From Channallabes apus (taxonomy: Eukaryota > Chordata > Actinopteri > Siluriformes > Clariidae): a DNA stretch of 64,000 nt. The stretch is from contig CM060131.1 in NCBI GenBank assembly GCA_030522415.1, forward strand, positions 8,947,203-9,011,202, written 5' to 3'. Made by a program: the position numbers and the translations under genes. Each line of letters begins with the position of its first letter. Positions within the stretch are counted from its first letter, which is position 1. Below, piece after piece: positions 45,901-58,392 of this stretch. Under the pieces are notes generated by a model. It saw only the letters and a list, made by a program, of their open reading frames with translations. It did no database searches and was not told the origin of the DNA.

Positions 45901-48900
45901 GTAAAATTGAGCACAATTTTATAATAAAAACTTGAACAATTGATTGCCAAAAATTTTAAGCCACGGATGATCAGAAACACTGTAAGGGGAGCTATATGGA
46001 AGATTTGGTGAAGAGGCTAAATATCCTGATTCGATATGAAACCTTTCCCAGATCTTGCTACGATTTTAAGATACTGAACCTTTAAAAAATTGTCATAATG
46101 CAAAACCTTTATGCCTGAGCTTCGTTCAGAAATTCTATACAAATTTAGCACATAATTCACTCCTACAACATGGGATGCGAATATGCAGATGGTTTAGAGT
46201 GTACCGCATGTAGGATTATAAAGAAATGGTGATGTTTTAGTGCCTCAAAAGTCTTAAAACTCCACTTAACAATGAGCACATGTTGATGAGTTGCAGGCAC
46301 AAGTGCACAGATCCTACTGCATGTCATTTTCAAGACTAATTAGTGCTTGTGGTTAAATGAGAAAAAGGCTGATCGAACTCTTTTAACATACAAATGTGAT
46401 TCTGTTGCACTCGGATAAAACCGATCAAGCTGGAAACGAGCCAATTCTGGCCACCGACTCTGCATATCTGTTATGAATTTTAAAACGATTTAACAAAAAA
46501 AATTCATAGATTTTGGACTCGGTGTAGGGATGCATGAAACACCAGACAAAAGAATCGCAACTTCAAATCGATTCGACCCCCCTCTCTCATCTCTCCTACT
46601 CACCACCATCTTCACATGCGGTTTCTGGAGAAGCCAGCTGTGTCGAGTCTGTGAACTCCTCCTTCCACTTCTTCCGCTTTTTCGGTGGAGGTTCAGCCTT
46701 GGCTTTCGATTGTTTCGGCCTGGGTTTGGCCAGGCTTTGCTTTGTGCCGGATTTCAAAGCGGAGGGGTCGAACGGTGTCGGTGCGGCAGCTTTACGGGCG
46801 AGCAGAGCCTTCTGAGAACCTCTGTGCAAAATACAAAAAGGAAAAAAATTAATGCAAACCAAGTGCGAATGCTTATGTTAAAATATGTCCGAGCAGACTA
46901 ACACTGAATGACCTGCATAACAGAAAACCTTCATGAACTGACTTGCTCATGGACAGTACAAATCTGACAGCTGGCTGAGATGGGAATGTGCTGCCATTCG
47001 TTGGTGCTGGTGCGAGTGTGTGTGTGTGTGTGTGGGGGGGGGGGATTCCAATGTATGCAGTGTGACTTGGGGTGGGGGAAAAAAAAAACTACTTTCATTG
47101 TCCTCTGGCTCATGACAGATTGGGTGTGTGAAGGGAACAACAAGCAAGGAGTATACAGGGAAAAAAGCAAATGCACTCATACCTCACTGGATGCATGGGC
47201 TTGCACCTTGGTTTTCTGTTGCAGACTCGCACATACTCCCGCTTGTTCACAGTGTCAAGAAACTTGACGTATACTCTACGGTACATGGTCTTAGCATCTC
47301 CGAAATAACCCAGGTACTGTGCAACAAGGGACATAATAGGAAAAAATGCAGAATTTACACATTATACCATGTCCTAGAATAATGATCACAATATCAATGC
47401 ATGTTCATCTGGACCTGTTGGAATAACCAGTTCTTTTGATGCACAGAATTTACTACATATAATAAACTTTATAAAATTAATCCTACAGCCACATTCAACC
47501 TAACCCATCAGAATGTATTTTTGATTGATTGATCTATTTATCTATGGTACACCAAGTACAAAGTGTGTTAGTACAAAGTGTGTAAGTTTAATTTACCCTA
47601 TGGAGCCATGGAGAAAGGGGGAAAAAAAAAAAAAAAAAAAAAAAAAAACACACTGCCTTACACTGCATTCGGTTCCCGCGTGATGCTGTAACCTCTCGCA
47701 GCCGGAGGTCTAGAGAGAGCTGATTGGCTGAGCTCTCTCAAGAGGGGAGGGATGAGAGGTACTCAGTGCTCCCACATTAATCGAGATCGAAATGCTACTG
47801 CATGCATAATTCATTCCTAATTTTTTGTGAAATCATAACCATGCAATGCCGAGACCTCCTTAACGTACGTGTGAAGGTGCTCTGACTAATAACAATGCCC
47901 TGACTAGCAAGGGTTGATCATAAACATACAGTACTGCAACCCCCATCTGAAATACAACATATTTAGTGAACACTTATACATAATGACATCTTTATATACC
48001 TTATTAAACAAATTAACCAAGATGTTATCATCCCGTGCGCTTGGTGTAGAAACCCTGCCCTCAATATGTACAGTATTTGTCCTCTCCATGACATCTCCAG
48101 GGGTTTTGTAGTCCTCCTCAGTACCAAACCTAACTCCTTTGTCTGAGCAAGTAGGCCTGTTGTTATTTATGCATTCTCAGAGATATACTGATTTTTATTT
48201 ATACTAGCTGATGTACAGGTCGATGACAGGAGAGCTTGTAGAAATCGTTAAAAGGTTGAAGCTAAAAAATAAGCTGATCAGCTGTAATATAATCAGTGAC
48301 GAGATTATTTCAGGTTGAAGCCCACGTACATGTCCTCGTACATGACCTACAGTACTCGCACCACAACTCTGCTGCAATTCTTTTAGCATGGAAGGCGTAT
48401 CAAACCGCTTAGACCTCCTCACATGCCTGACGTAACCAACCACTGTAGTGCTTTTGAACACTCACACTGTTGGTAGCCGAAAATACTCGTTTTCCATCCC
48501 TCAGCTCGGGTATGAATTTCTGCAGCAAGGCCTTCTGTACCTTCCAAATGGCTGGAGGTTCTATTCCTGCCTTCAATGTCACCTACATACAATAAAATAC
48601 AATCAGGCCACATTGTACATCTAATCAAATCCATACATTTTCATGCAATATAATAATAAATAATAATAATTTCCATTGTGCTTTTGACATCTGAAAAAAA
48701 AAAATGCATACATAATATATGCAGGTTAATATATAACACTTGGTGTGTGCTCTAAACTATTTATACATTGCAAGACAGCATACCATCCTTTGTGGCAGGA
48801 GTGAAGAATTTGTGAAGTTTGTTCCAAATTATAATGAACTCTGAAAACAATTTAACATTGTGATACTTATAGAATTGCAATAAAATTGAATCAGCACCAG

Positions 48901-51900
48901 TATCAGGTGGGCCCTGGTGGTTCCCATCCCCAGAAGGTACATTATATGGCTCAAGGTTTCTGAACACCTGACTATTACACCCTTATTTAAGCCTGTCCCA
49001 GACAGTTACCCAGTTCAATGGAAGCAAATAACTGTACAGGATGTACTAGCATTTCCTCATTTTGAGCATGACGGTGTCCTTTGCACAAACCAAGTTTCGT
49101 AAATACATGGTGATGGTGGTCAACCAAAGTTTGTGCAAAACCTCAACTCCACTGAAGACCTTTGGATGACCTAGAACGTTGGCGGCACCTCAGGCCTGCT
49201 CACCCAACATCAGTGCCTGACCGTAATACTGCTCTTATGGCTGAATAAATCCCCACAGCCAAGCTCCTAAAAAAAGTCAACTACCCTTTTATTAGAAAAG
49301 CAAAAAGAGGACCAAATCTTGAATGGGATGTTCAATGAGAACATATGCGTTTGTCGGTCAGGTGTCCACAAACATATGGCCATATGATGTATTTAGATAA
49401 GGTACTCAAAGGTACCACCAATTAAAGACCACATTTTGTAAATTTAAAAATCATTGCAATGTGAAACTTTAGATTTATTTTATAAACTCTATAATACTTC
49501 TTGCCTTTAATCTTTACTAATAATTCATATTCATGTACTGAACTGAAACATTAAGCCTACAGTTGTGTAAATCAATGTGAAGATATTTATCATTATGTAC
49601 ATACAACACACTTATCTGACAAAGAAAGACATTCAATCCAAGTTATTTACAAACCTGCAGGCTTTCTATGTCCTCATTTTTTACCACAAACTCATCACGT
49701 TCTCTGTACATGCCCTCCTCTCCGCTGTCAGACAGTTCCTCATCCGTGAGGCCCTCAATAGCTACAGTAGTCAGGCATATTGCAAGTTTGTTGGGAGGTA
49801 TGTTCTTCACCAGTTCCTCCACTGGCATGTCATTCAGCGCAGGCTTTTGCTGCTCCTTTAGTTTTGCATCTACAGACGGTGCACTTGATGACTGATCTTG
49901 ACCAGTGCCATCACTTGAACTTTTGCTGTCTAGAGACAGGACACTATATTGTTAAATCTTACCATTACAAAAAAACGAATTAGAGATAAGAAGGCACTGA
50001 CAGTAAATACACACCTGAGGGTTGCTTCTCTGCGGACTCGTCTAAAGAAGAGAGTGCAGAACTAATGCTCTTTTGAAGGTCTTGGTTTTTACCAACCGAT
50101 TCATCTTCGTCTGATGAGAAGGATGGAAGTGTCTCCAGGTTTTTCTGAAGATCCTCATCCAATCTTTTAGTTGAGCTAACAGTATTGATGTCTGGTGAAA
50201 CCATTGGAGTTGATGGTGGAATGGGTTTAGGGGGTAGTGCCAATTGATTAAAAGGTCTTTTGGGAACTGAAGGCTTTCTTGAGCGGTTGGGTGACCGTAT
50301 AGGTGGTGATGAGAATTGCTGCTTGGGTCCAGATTTAAGAAAGTCCAGGAAAGATCCGATGAACCCAGTTTTAACTTCTGGTTGTTTTTCTTCTACCTCC
50401 CTTATTTTTTGACGCATTCTTTCCTGTTGCTGGTAGCCATCAAGACAGCCCTCAGAAGCAGAGGACGGACTTGTTTCGCTTCCTTTGGAGTTCTGGCGTT
50501 TTACTTGGCCACTTCTTTTTTGAGATTTTGGTTGACCATTTTCAGTTTCACTAGCTTGCTTGGAAGAACCCTTTGACCTGACTCGCTTCTTTGAAAGACC
50601 ATCAGCAGAGCATTCTGACAACTTTTCTTCCAACTTAACACTCTTCACTACTTTGGATTGATTCTTATTTTTTGATATGGTGTCTGCTTTCTCAAAACCA
50701 GTGAGGTTATACTGCTGGGAAATTAGATGATAGTTTGTGTGGTTGTTGGCAAATGTGTTAATAGTACCTCCATTCGAATTCATAGAAGAATCATTGCTGT
50801 TAAGCCCCTTGGGGAATACTTCATTTTTCTTGTGATGATCGGACATCTTGTCAGATAATTCATGCTTAGCGCCATTTTGCTGTATGCGAGAGAATTCGTG
50901 GTTTCCATTAACCTGAATGTCTGTTGTCAACTGACCACCATTTACAGGTAAAGTAATGGTCTGTGTGTTCGTAATCATGTGCTGTGAAGGGAAGGTATTA
51001 GCTTCATGCTTGTTATTAGCTAACTCATAGTGGCACTTCGAGTCGGAAGGGCTGGATATCGATCCCAAGTCCCCTTCAGAGGATGAGGTTTTAAAGTCCT
51101 GTGGTGTAACTCCACAGGCAGCCGCTGTGGCAGCTAGGATGTCGTCCACGTTGGACAGAATGTTTCTCTCATCTGCCATCAGCATGGAATCGGGAAAACA
51201 GATAGAGTTTAGTGTAAGGTGCTGCTTGGCATCATGCTGATTAGTCGGATTGCTAACAGTGTCTTTTTGTACCAGGTATTGCTTTGTGGACTCCCTAGCT
51301 TGGGGGGCTATCTGCGAAATCTCAACCGCAGTGACTGCGGAATTTAGGATTTCATTATTCATTGGCAGGAACTGAACTGAAACTGGGTGCGTTTGAGCTG
51401 GCTTAGACTGACTTGGCCCTGTATGGAGCAAAGGGTGTTGAAGAAGGATCATCTGAGAGGGCTCAAGTAGGACTTGGGCACTGGGCAGCTGAACAAACTG
51501 TTCCTGCGACAACTGCCTATGATCTCCTGTGTTACTCTGGTCCTCTTGCTGAGCAGTGGGAATTTTATGGAGCACAGGGTGTTCTTTCAACTGGTCAGCG
51601 TTCAAAGTCACATGGGAGGCCTGCATTAACGTAGAGTTATTTTTTGTTCCAGAGGACACATGAGAATCGGTGGTGCTTGCCAACTGCCCAATTAAAGTAC
51701 TATTTCTCTCATCCTTGATAGAAGACATTGGTGCAACACCCATTAGCTGATCTTCGGATCGAGAGCTGCTTCGGATCACGCTATGACCGGGTCGGTCTTC
51801 CATTTTTAAAACAACATATACAACATTACTCTGTACGGCAACATCACTATTTGTGACAGTCTGGGTAGAACTACTTATTGAGGCCTGTTGTAATGCCTGT

Positions 51901-54900
51901 ATATTCTGAATAGGAAGCTCCCCACAGGCCTCTTTGGAGCTAAGGAACATACTCTCATCTTCTTTACTTTTCCCATAGGCTAAGCTTTGTTCCACCGCGG
52001 ACTGGTTATTCTGGATGGCTTGCGTATAAGTGGCAGTGGAGGCTGTTGACTGGTGAGACAGTAAGTATTTCTGGGTCTGCTGCAGCAGCATATCATCTGT
52101 CCTGCTTGGAGAAGACTGCATCAGGGTGTAATCCCGGGTGGAATTACTGGATGGTAAACTGTGGGCAAAGGAGGAAGAAAAGGGAGGACTAGGTGTGACA
52201 GACTGACCTGATGCATAGCTCTGAGAGGGACTAACAGATTCAGGTCCCTGGGGATAATAACTAACAGTGGACAGGCTCTGAGAGTGGTTGGATGAATAAT
52301 TGTGAGAGGCATTGCCCATACAAAGCCTTTGTGCCTGCTCATTATACTCCTCTCTGTTCGATGCTGAAGACATTATGTGCTTTTGGCCAGAAGCGTACAT
52401 AAGAGAGCGGCTAACAGATGTCTCATTTTCTGACTGAGGAGCCAACGATAGTAACGTTTTGTATATAGAAGGTAGTTTCTCTTGCTGATTAGAAGAGAAG
52501 GCTTGCGGTTCACTGAGGTTGCTCATGAGACTCGGTGATGTAATGTAGCTTTGGGAAGGGTTTATGGACATCAAACTGGAAAGCTGTGCCGAAGAATATG
52601 GCTGTGACTGGCTAGCAATCACAGAGCTCTGTTTCTGGGCTGTGGAAGGATACCCATGCTGTTGCATGGGTGATGAGACTACCTGCTCATGCAGCTCGGA
52701 GCCCTCCCCAAGATGCTCTGCTGCTTCACTAGAATCATCCTTGGCTTTCACTCCACATGTGGATGAAAACCCTGATGAGGGCAAAGATGAGGAATGTGTC
52801 TGGGTTTGCTGCAGCTGAACTGTGGCTGTCTTCTGCTGAGAGGTGCTATTGATGGCCTGACCGGGAATTCCACTGGGGCTGTTTGGAACAGGCGTATGTC
52901 GAGAAGGATCTTGGTAGGAGACTTCGGTATCGTCAGGTAGGTAATCTTGCAAAGAGTGTTGTGCACTGACAGACAGCTGCTGCTGGACTGGCTGGGTGCT
53001 GGAAGGCCGCTGGTGGTGCTTGATGACACTACATTCACGCTGAAGTGCTCGTTCGATGGAGCTAGAGAAAACTGGCGCTCCATAAGTTTGGATAGTTTGC
53101 TGAGTGTTACTCACAGGAGGAGGCAGAAGGCTGAATTGCGGCTGCAGAAGATGTGGAGCAGACTCCTGGGCTGAGCGATATGTGGATGACTGGATTGGGA
53201 GGCTGGAGCCCAGGGAAGAACCACCCAGGCGGTCAAAGGCAAAAGCTGTTGGCACAGTGGTTTGCGAAGATTTTATCTGAAGTAAAGGGTCATTAGGAGA
53301 AAGCAGGCCATTTGATGGGCTAAAGGTAGTGTGCTGAACAGTTAATGCCGATGTGGTGGGGAAACTCCGAGTGGGAAAGGTGCTGGGGTGCTGGTAGGAA
53401 GAAAGAGCTGACAGGGTAGAAAATGTTCCAGAAGATGGGAGAGTTCCAGTAAGAAAGAGCTCTGTTGAGGAATTTGTGCCTATAGAGGGAAATGAAACAA
53501 AGGAACAAGCTGTTCAGCTGCACATAAACTTTATTGCTTAAACCGATCCTAAAGTGATGGTTTACACATATGTTGCCAAGGGGCCCGGTGACCTTGGTAC
53601 TGACCGTTCAACAGATCAAACCAGACAAGAGATCTCACCACCTCAAATAAATAAATACATATGCATGGTAATTATATACGCTTATAAATACATGCTTAAA
53701 AAATAAATAAAAATAAATAAAGTTAACTGCCTTTTCAAAGAAAGCTGCACACTATTTCATTTCATTCGATTGTCTTTAGCTTTGATTACAGCACACAACG
53801 TGGTGTCCAGTTCATGTGTAAAAAAATATTTCTCATGCTCCCAGAAGCACGTTTTCCACAATTTGAATCCTGGAATATGCCGGTATCATCATGGGGACAA
53901 AACACATCCATTTTTCTGATACTCTGTTCATTCAATACATCAAGTTTGTCAGCTGACTTCATTATATTGCCACATAACAACGCTGAGTGCATCACTTCAT
54001 GCACCACCTTTCATACCCCTATATGCACCTTTCACTCTGGAATAGAGTCAGTCAGCACATTTTTATTGCTCCATATTTACGATCCCTAGAAAACTGAAGC
54101 TTTTTGTCTGATTAGCCTGAATGACCATTCCAATATTTTTGCTTGATGCAGGCCAATAATTTAACCCTTCTGTAATGGTGACCTTTTTCCAGGCAGTGTA
54201 TTTATCACGGCGGCGCGGTGGTGTAGTGATTAGCACTGTCGCCTTGCACCTCCAGGGTCTGGGTTCGATTCCCGGCCAGGCTCGATTCCCGTCTCTGTGT
54301 GCATGGAGTTTGCATGTTCTCCCCGTGCTTGGTGGGTTTCCTCCGGGTACTCCGGTTTCCTCCCACAGTCCAAAGACATGCAGGTTAGGCTAATTGGCGT
54401 TCCCAAATTGCCCGTAGTGTCTGAATGGGTGAGTGTGTGTGTGTGCCCTGCGATGGATTGGCACCCTGTCCAGGGTGTACCCTGCCTCGTGCCCAAAGCC
54501 TCCTGGGATAGGCTCCAGGCCCCCCGCGACCCTGAACATAGGATAAAGCGGTATAGAAGATGAATGAACGAATGTATTTATCACTAGTTACCTGCAGACG
54601 TTTGAATGCATACATTTATTATCAAATGGATATCAGAAGCTGTTCTCTTACCAGTCTGCCATGGTGAAGTCCTGAACTGGGGAAGTAACGATGTGGCTGC
54701 AGGTCCAGCCTGAAGGCCTCGGGATTCAATGGAAGAAAGGAAATTCATGACTGATGACTCAGTAGTGCTCCCTCCGGTGGTGTGCAGACTAGCATCAAAG
54801 ACACCAGATACACCTACCCAGCAGGAGGACACCATAGAATGGGACAAAAATGATTATTCAGAGGAAATTGTGAGCTTGTGATTGGTCAACTGTTTCCTGT

Positions 54901-55031
54901 CTAAAGTAGTTGCCGTTGCATGCTTACCTGTGGGGTGATGAGAGGTGGTGTAGGTAGTGAGTGTATGACTGGAGGCATAGGATTGCCTTTGGGGAAGTTC
55001 TGTCTCTATGTGACTCGCACCATAACTGGAG
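39967..55031 (-). CDS. qser1: Glutamine and serine-rich protein 1, all but the first exon(s)
   Basis: QSER1 is a nuclear protein, paralogue of PRR12, known to shield bivalent promoters and enhancers from DNMT3 together with TET1. Exons in gene order: 54928-55031, 54652-54813, 50015-53479, 49655-49929, 48466-48582, 47183-47316, 46604-46821, 45643-45780, 44288-44385, 41489-41641, 41196-41291, 39967-40107. All have GT/AG borders and agreeing phases, giving about 1699 residues (human 1735). The N-terminal half is low-complexity Q/S. The lysine-rich [15 protein letters not shown] near 46660 looks like a nuclear signal. The C-terminal DUF4211-type region reads [47 protein letters not shown] and ends [16 protein letters not shown] before TAA. 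The initiator exon is not seen and probably lies beyond 64000. Confidence 0.96.
40231..41072. mobile_element. Tc1-like relic with a SINE fragment inside
   Basis: The ends are inverted (TGGACAAAAGTTTGGGATCA; TGGACAAAAGTTTGGGGTCA read from the right). Near 40430-40530 is a decayed transposase N-terminus. The stretch 40690-40910 reversed is a diverged family B SINE 5' part (GGATTCGATTCCCGCC, TGTGTGCATGG absent in part). It lies in the last qser1 intron. Confidence 0.6.
42045..42900 (+). mobile_element. Mariner relic with readable transposase pieces
   Basis: The left end GGGGTGGTATCAAAAAGTTT matches 9665. Plus-strand frames give [20 protein letters not shown] (HTH region) and, after a gap, [20 protein letters not shown] with the first catalytic D. 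The rest is broken by stops and deletions, and the right terminus was not found. It lies in a qser1 intron. Confidence 0.75.
42188..42262 (+). mobile_element. SINE tail fragment inside the mariner relic
   Basis: GCGGCGAGTCCTTGCTTGGA then ACAGCCGAAAGACC and (AAC)n match the 3' end of the tRNA-Gly SINE at 55959-56191. The neighbouring GGTGCTATTCTG is repeated on both sides, which probably marks the duplicated target. Confidence 0.65.
43379..43570 (-). pseudogene. Possible hAT transposase BED-finger relic
   Basis: The reverse strand reads [25 protein letters not shown], then [20 protein letters not shown]. This resembles the start of hAT/ZBED proteins (a [V/W]..HFGF motif then C..C), but only one Cys of the finger is present. 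No transposase core is visible nearby. The call is tentative. Confidence 0.35.
43930..44115 (+). mobile_element. Tc1-like 3' relic
   Basis: AAGACCACGCACCAGTGCAC, then GCTGTTATAGCTGCAAAGGC and the terminus TACTTTTGGCGATATAGTGT are the usual C-terminal and end motifs of a fish Tc1 family, with most of the gene deleted. Confidence 0.6.
44567..45015 (+). mobile_element. SINE family A with long target duplication
   Basis: AATAAACAATGTC occurs on both sides (44554-44566, 45017-45029). The copy has lost bases between box A and box B (CCGAGTGGCGAG runs into TTCGGTTCCCGGG) and ends in an A/T-rich tail. It lies in a qser1 intron. Confidence 0.85.
45388..45632 (+). mobile_element. Diverged SINE family A copy beside a splice donor
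   Basis: CCTCTGAGTGGCGAG, GGCCGAGCTGTGTCAGAGGG and GGGAATTGGTTATGACTAAT are family A blocks with many changes. Its edge is about ten bases from the qser1 donor at 45642-45641, so it forms nearly the first 250 bases of the intron. Confidence 0.7.
47619..47783 (+). mobile_element. Poly-A run and SINE family A fragment
   Basis: An A run of about 28 (47620-47648) is followed by a family A body from the box B region to CCCACATTAATC. The 3' end is missing. It lies in a qser1 intron. Confidence 0.7.
48935..49390 (+). mobile_element. Tc1-like relic
   Basis: The ends are related (TATATGGCTCAAGGTTTCTGAACACCTG at the left; CAGGTGTCCACAAACATATGGCCATAT at the right). The middle has CACCTCAGGCCTGCTCACCC and CAACATCAGTGCCTGACC, relics of the transposase C-terminus. 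It lies in the qser1 intron between 48583 and 49654. Confidence 0.65.
50015..53479 (-). CDS. qser1: qser1 giant Q/S-rich exon
   Basis: A single 3465-base exon (1155 codons, phase 1 at both ends) encodes most of the protein. It starts after CCTCTATAG with [20 protein letters not shown] and ends with EKQPSG before GTGTGT. It is rich in S, Q, T, P and N with no folded domain visible. Lysine-rich tracts near 50440-50660 ([25 protein letters not shown]) may bind DNA or act in nuclear import. The segment [20 protein letters not shown] lies near the 3' end. A gene predictor may call a GTG start at 53255, but splicing extends the frame upstream. No frameshift or stop was seen. Confidence 0.95.
53745..54198. 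mobile_element. Probable old DNA-transposon fragment
   Basis: The right edge TTTTTCCAGGCAGTGTA resembles a Tc1-type terminus ending at TA. The left edge was not found. The interior (GATACTCTGTTCATTCAATA) looks like a fish interspersed repeat, but I can name no family. Confidence 0.35.
54209..54572 (+). mobile_element. SINE family B with 12-bp target duplication
   Basis: TGTATTTATCAC flanks it at 54197-54208 and 54573-54584. A full-length copy with box A, box B and a GAATGAACGA tail. It lies in the qser1 intron upstream of the giant exon, in antisense direction to the gene. Confidence 0.92.
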
Positions 55032-55958
55032 CTAAAAGCAACACAGTTGCATAATGCATTACGAAATCTGAAAATCTGTGTATCTAAACACTTTGTGTAT
55101 CAACAATGATATGATCCTGTAATTACATAGAGGATAAACACTATGTTGTTGCGTCAGTGAGAATAACAAAAAAAAAAAAAAAAAAACAATAGATAGATAG
55201 AAAAGTAGGAATGCAATGATTTCACTTTTCCAAATTATTCTAATGACGCAGATCTCAATCAGCCAATACATGATACTGATTCAAACCGACAACCTCAGAG
55301 TAGCCAGTCCATCTTTCTGTAAGCTTGTGTTATGAAACTTATATATACTTGCGTTATGAAATGAGTTTGAAAGTGTGGTTTTTCTCAGAAACAGACCTAG
55401 ATATAGTAGAACCAATAACGATCCACTAGAGATCTTTCGTGTGGCAATTCATACCACATTGACTCCAAAATAAATGTTTTAAAAATAAAATGTTAATCTA
55501 TGTTATGTTTGATTTCGAAGTGGTAAAACATTCCTGGTCCGACAGGTGGTGCACTCTAAACTCTTCACATAGCATGTTGTCTATAAGAGGGGCAAATTAT
55601 CTGAGGAGTTTTTTTTTAGACTTGTAATAAAATCTGAAAAAAGTAACATAGGATCGAAATACATCGTGATACCTACAGGATCACAGTACAAATTGAATCA
55701 CCACATACTGTAGGTAACATGATAACATTGTATCGAATAGTCCCTGGTGATTCCAGTTCCTACACGGATACTGATCTTCTGGATTGGAGTGGTATTTCCC
55801 AAAATATTAGGACTATGTCCTTATAATGTATATAATAAGGGTGTTCCGATCGACTGGCCACTGATCAGAATCGACTGATAAGGATTAAATTTTTGCAGAT
55901 CAGTTGCCTCTTGACTGGCTGATTACATAAACCAACACTATCGTGACGACAGAAAATA

Positions 55959-56191
55959 GGGGCACTGGTGGCTCAGTGGTAGGTGTTTCGCCTGCCATGT
56001 GGAAGGCCCGGGTTCGATTCCCAGCCAGTGCCTAAACCCCACAACTGGATGCAGTGCCGGTCCCAAGCCCGGATAAATGGGAGGGTTGTGTCAGGAAGGG
56101 CATTTGGCGTAAAACCTGTGCGAAGTTGTTGTGAGGACTGGATATTCCGCTGTGGCGACCCCTTGCCGGGAGCAGCCGAATGACCAACAAC
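55959..56191 (+). mobile_element. SINE with a tRNA-Gly(GCC)-like head
   Basis: Positions 55962-56031 still look like tRNA-Gly: GCACTGG pairs with the closing CCAGTGC, the anticodon loop has CTGCCAT (GCC), and box B is GGTTCGATTCC. The D stem no longer pairs. The body has AGGAAGGGCATTTGGCGTAA and an (AAC)n tail. A 19-bp duplication with two mismatches flanks it (55940-55958, 56192-56210). Confidence 0.85.
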
Positions 56192-56477
56192 ATTGTGACG
56201 ACGGAAAATACACTATGTGTCGGGAAATACAGATTGGGAATGTTACCAAGTCTCTTCAAAAGACGTCTAATTTCCAATACGCAAAGTTTTTCTAAAGCAA
56301 AACCATGTCGGGAATGTACAAGTACAAATAAATTTAAGTTTGAAATGTATATTTTCTCATATTTTACAGCGTTAAATAGTAAACAAGTAAAAATTACTGC
56401 ACGATAAATACACTTTAAATGGAAGATCCCGATAACCGCCACACACTCCTGTGATCAGCAATCTGTTATTCAGATTC

Positions 56478-56690
56478 TTTGTTTTTTTTTGGGGGGTGGA
56501 TTTTTCCACGATTTTCTCCCTAATTTAGTTGTGTGATTAATGTGGGAGCACTAAGTACCTCTCATCCCGCCCCTCTGAGAGAGCTCGGCCAAACAGCTCT
56601 CTCTAGGCCTCCGGCTGCGAGAGGTTACAGCATCACCCGGGAATTGAACTCAGGCTCTCCGGATGATAGGGCGAGTGCTTTACCCCTAGC
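56478..56690 (-). mobile_element. SINE family A, reversed, internally deleted
   Basis: In reverse it reads the box B region (GAGTTCAATTCCCGGGTGAT), the CTCTGAGAGGGGCGGGATGA body and the 3' tail, with the middle missing. Confidence 0.75.
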
Positions 56691-57599
56691 ATACACTGAT
56701 CTTACGTAATAATAAACAATGAGTATCATTTCTGGATTAGCTTTTGTCTATAGCGAATCATGGGAATGTGTGAACAGTAAGTTGTAATGAACTCATCTGA
56801 AAGCACCATACAAGATGTACTGTAAGACCAGCCCGTGATCAATATGACGCTATGCGATAGCATAAAACACTACATATTATGTTCATCTACCGCAGATGGA
56901 AACCTCTCATTTGCAGTGGTAGGCCACATCTGCCACTCCTTTACAAGTGCTCCATGTTCGACTGAATAAAAGCCGGTCTGGGAAGGTGTTTAACCAGCAG
57001 TTAAAACATTAGCTATTCATTAGCGTTTTATTTCCTAAACATTACTCAGCACATTCCATAATGTGCTTTCTTCTCTGCACTTTAGAACTGCATGACAAGG
57101 ACAATCCATCATACCGTGAGATTGTACACCAGTCAGACATATCATTAAAACTCATCCTTTGAAACAAAAACTGTGCTTGCTCGTTTTTTTATGTGAAACC
57201 AGGACAAGCGGGATAAGAAGTATGATCATATATTAAAAACATGCCTACGCTCAAATAATTAAAAGTTCCAAGTGGATGTTGGGCAATGCACAACAGCTGC
57301 CTTCTTTCCTAACAGACAAACACTACTCACAGTGTTACGATTGCATAATCTTGGCAAAATGCAACATTATCCAGCAGTGACCAGTGAAACCTGAAATATC
57401 TATTCATCCGTTACAGACTTGATCTATGCCTTGACCGTTTATAACGAACACAGATCCTACGTGCTACAGATATGAGCTGGCAGTGAAGTCGGGAAATATC
57501 CACCTTCCATAATGTGCTTTCTTCACTGCACTTTAGAACTGCATGACACGGACAAACCACCATACCGTGAGTTTGTACACCAGTCAGTCAGATCAGTAA

Positions 57600-58045
57600 A
57601 ACACTCTGCTTAACAAGGTGTACGACTCTTCCTTGTGAAGCCAAACCAGCTCTGACCTGTAGGAAGCATGGACGCCACATGACCTCTGAAGGTGTGCTGC
57701 GTTATCAAACACCAAAGCATTGGAAATGGAGACTGATATCTGGAGAACTTATAGGCCAGGACCTGTTCATTGTTTGTTATTTTTTGCACAGTGACAGGGC
57801 ACATTATCATATCACAGTATCATCACTGCCATCAGGATCCATGATCAACTCTGCCGGCTTGCCTTCATCCCACAATGCATCCTGGTGCTGAAAACGTGGT
57901 CCAATGTATATCAGAAACACCACACAAGACCTGCCATTTTAACAAACCCAGTCGTCTAGCCATCACAATCTGGCACTCAGATGCGACTAACTGGCTGTGT
58001 TTTTTGACAGGTGTCAGTATACCAGGTTAATACTGTAAATGTCAT
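57600..58045 (+). mobile_element. Decayed interspersed repeat, copy 3 of 3
   Basis: CGGCTTGCCTTCATCCCACA, ATGCATCCTGGTGCTGA and CAGTCGTCTAGCCATCACAA are blocks of the repeat class also seen at 20210 and 27440, but from its other half. Between 55032 and 58390 no qser1 exon was recognised. Confidence 0.5.
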
Positions 58046-58392
58046 CAATGTCATATATCAGTGGTTGTAGGAAGGTTGCAAGAAGATCCGTGTAGCCAGC
58101 AACCCGATTTAAGAAATTTAGCTATTTAGGTGTTGACTGACTTCAGTTAAAAATGATCTACTTATTATTATGGATTACCTCGGAAGACAGGCAGTTATGA
58201 TTATATAGTAATAATAAATTATTTGTACTATTAATATTGCTTATAATCTATCAAGATCCTCACATTTATGGATACATTTATGTACATTTGTAAGCAAGAG
58301 TTATAAAAACAAAAACAAATAAATAAATAATCCAATCTACTCTATATTTAACAGTGTTAAGGAAACTATAAAATCCAGCATCCTGTAGGTAC

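Noticed and set aside
46530..46901. 123-residue plus-strand frame
   Set aside because: It is antisense to the qser1 exon 46604-46821 and its nuclear-signal codons. No independent support.
50316..50576. Antisense open frames across the giant qser1 exon (also 51413, 52564, 52947)
   Set aside because: These are shadows of a long biased-composition coding exon; no splice or start evidence supports them.
53255..53257. GTG at 53255 as the start of the qser1 product
   Set aside because: The frame is open upstream to an acceptor at 53479 and joins in phase to exons 54652-54813 and 54928-55031.
55962..56031. Functional tRNA-Gly gene
   Set aside because: The D stem does not pair and the sequence continues into a SINE body and tail with flanking duplications.
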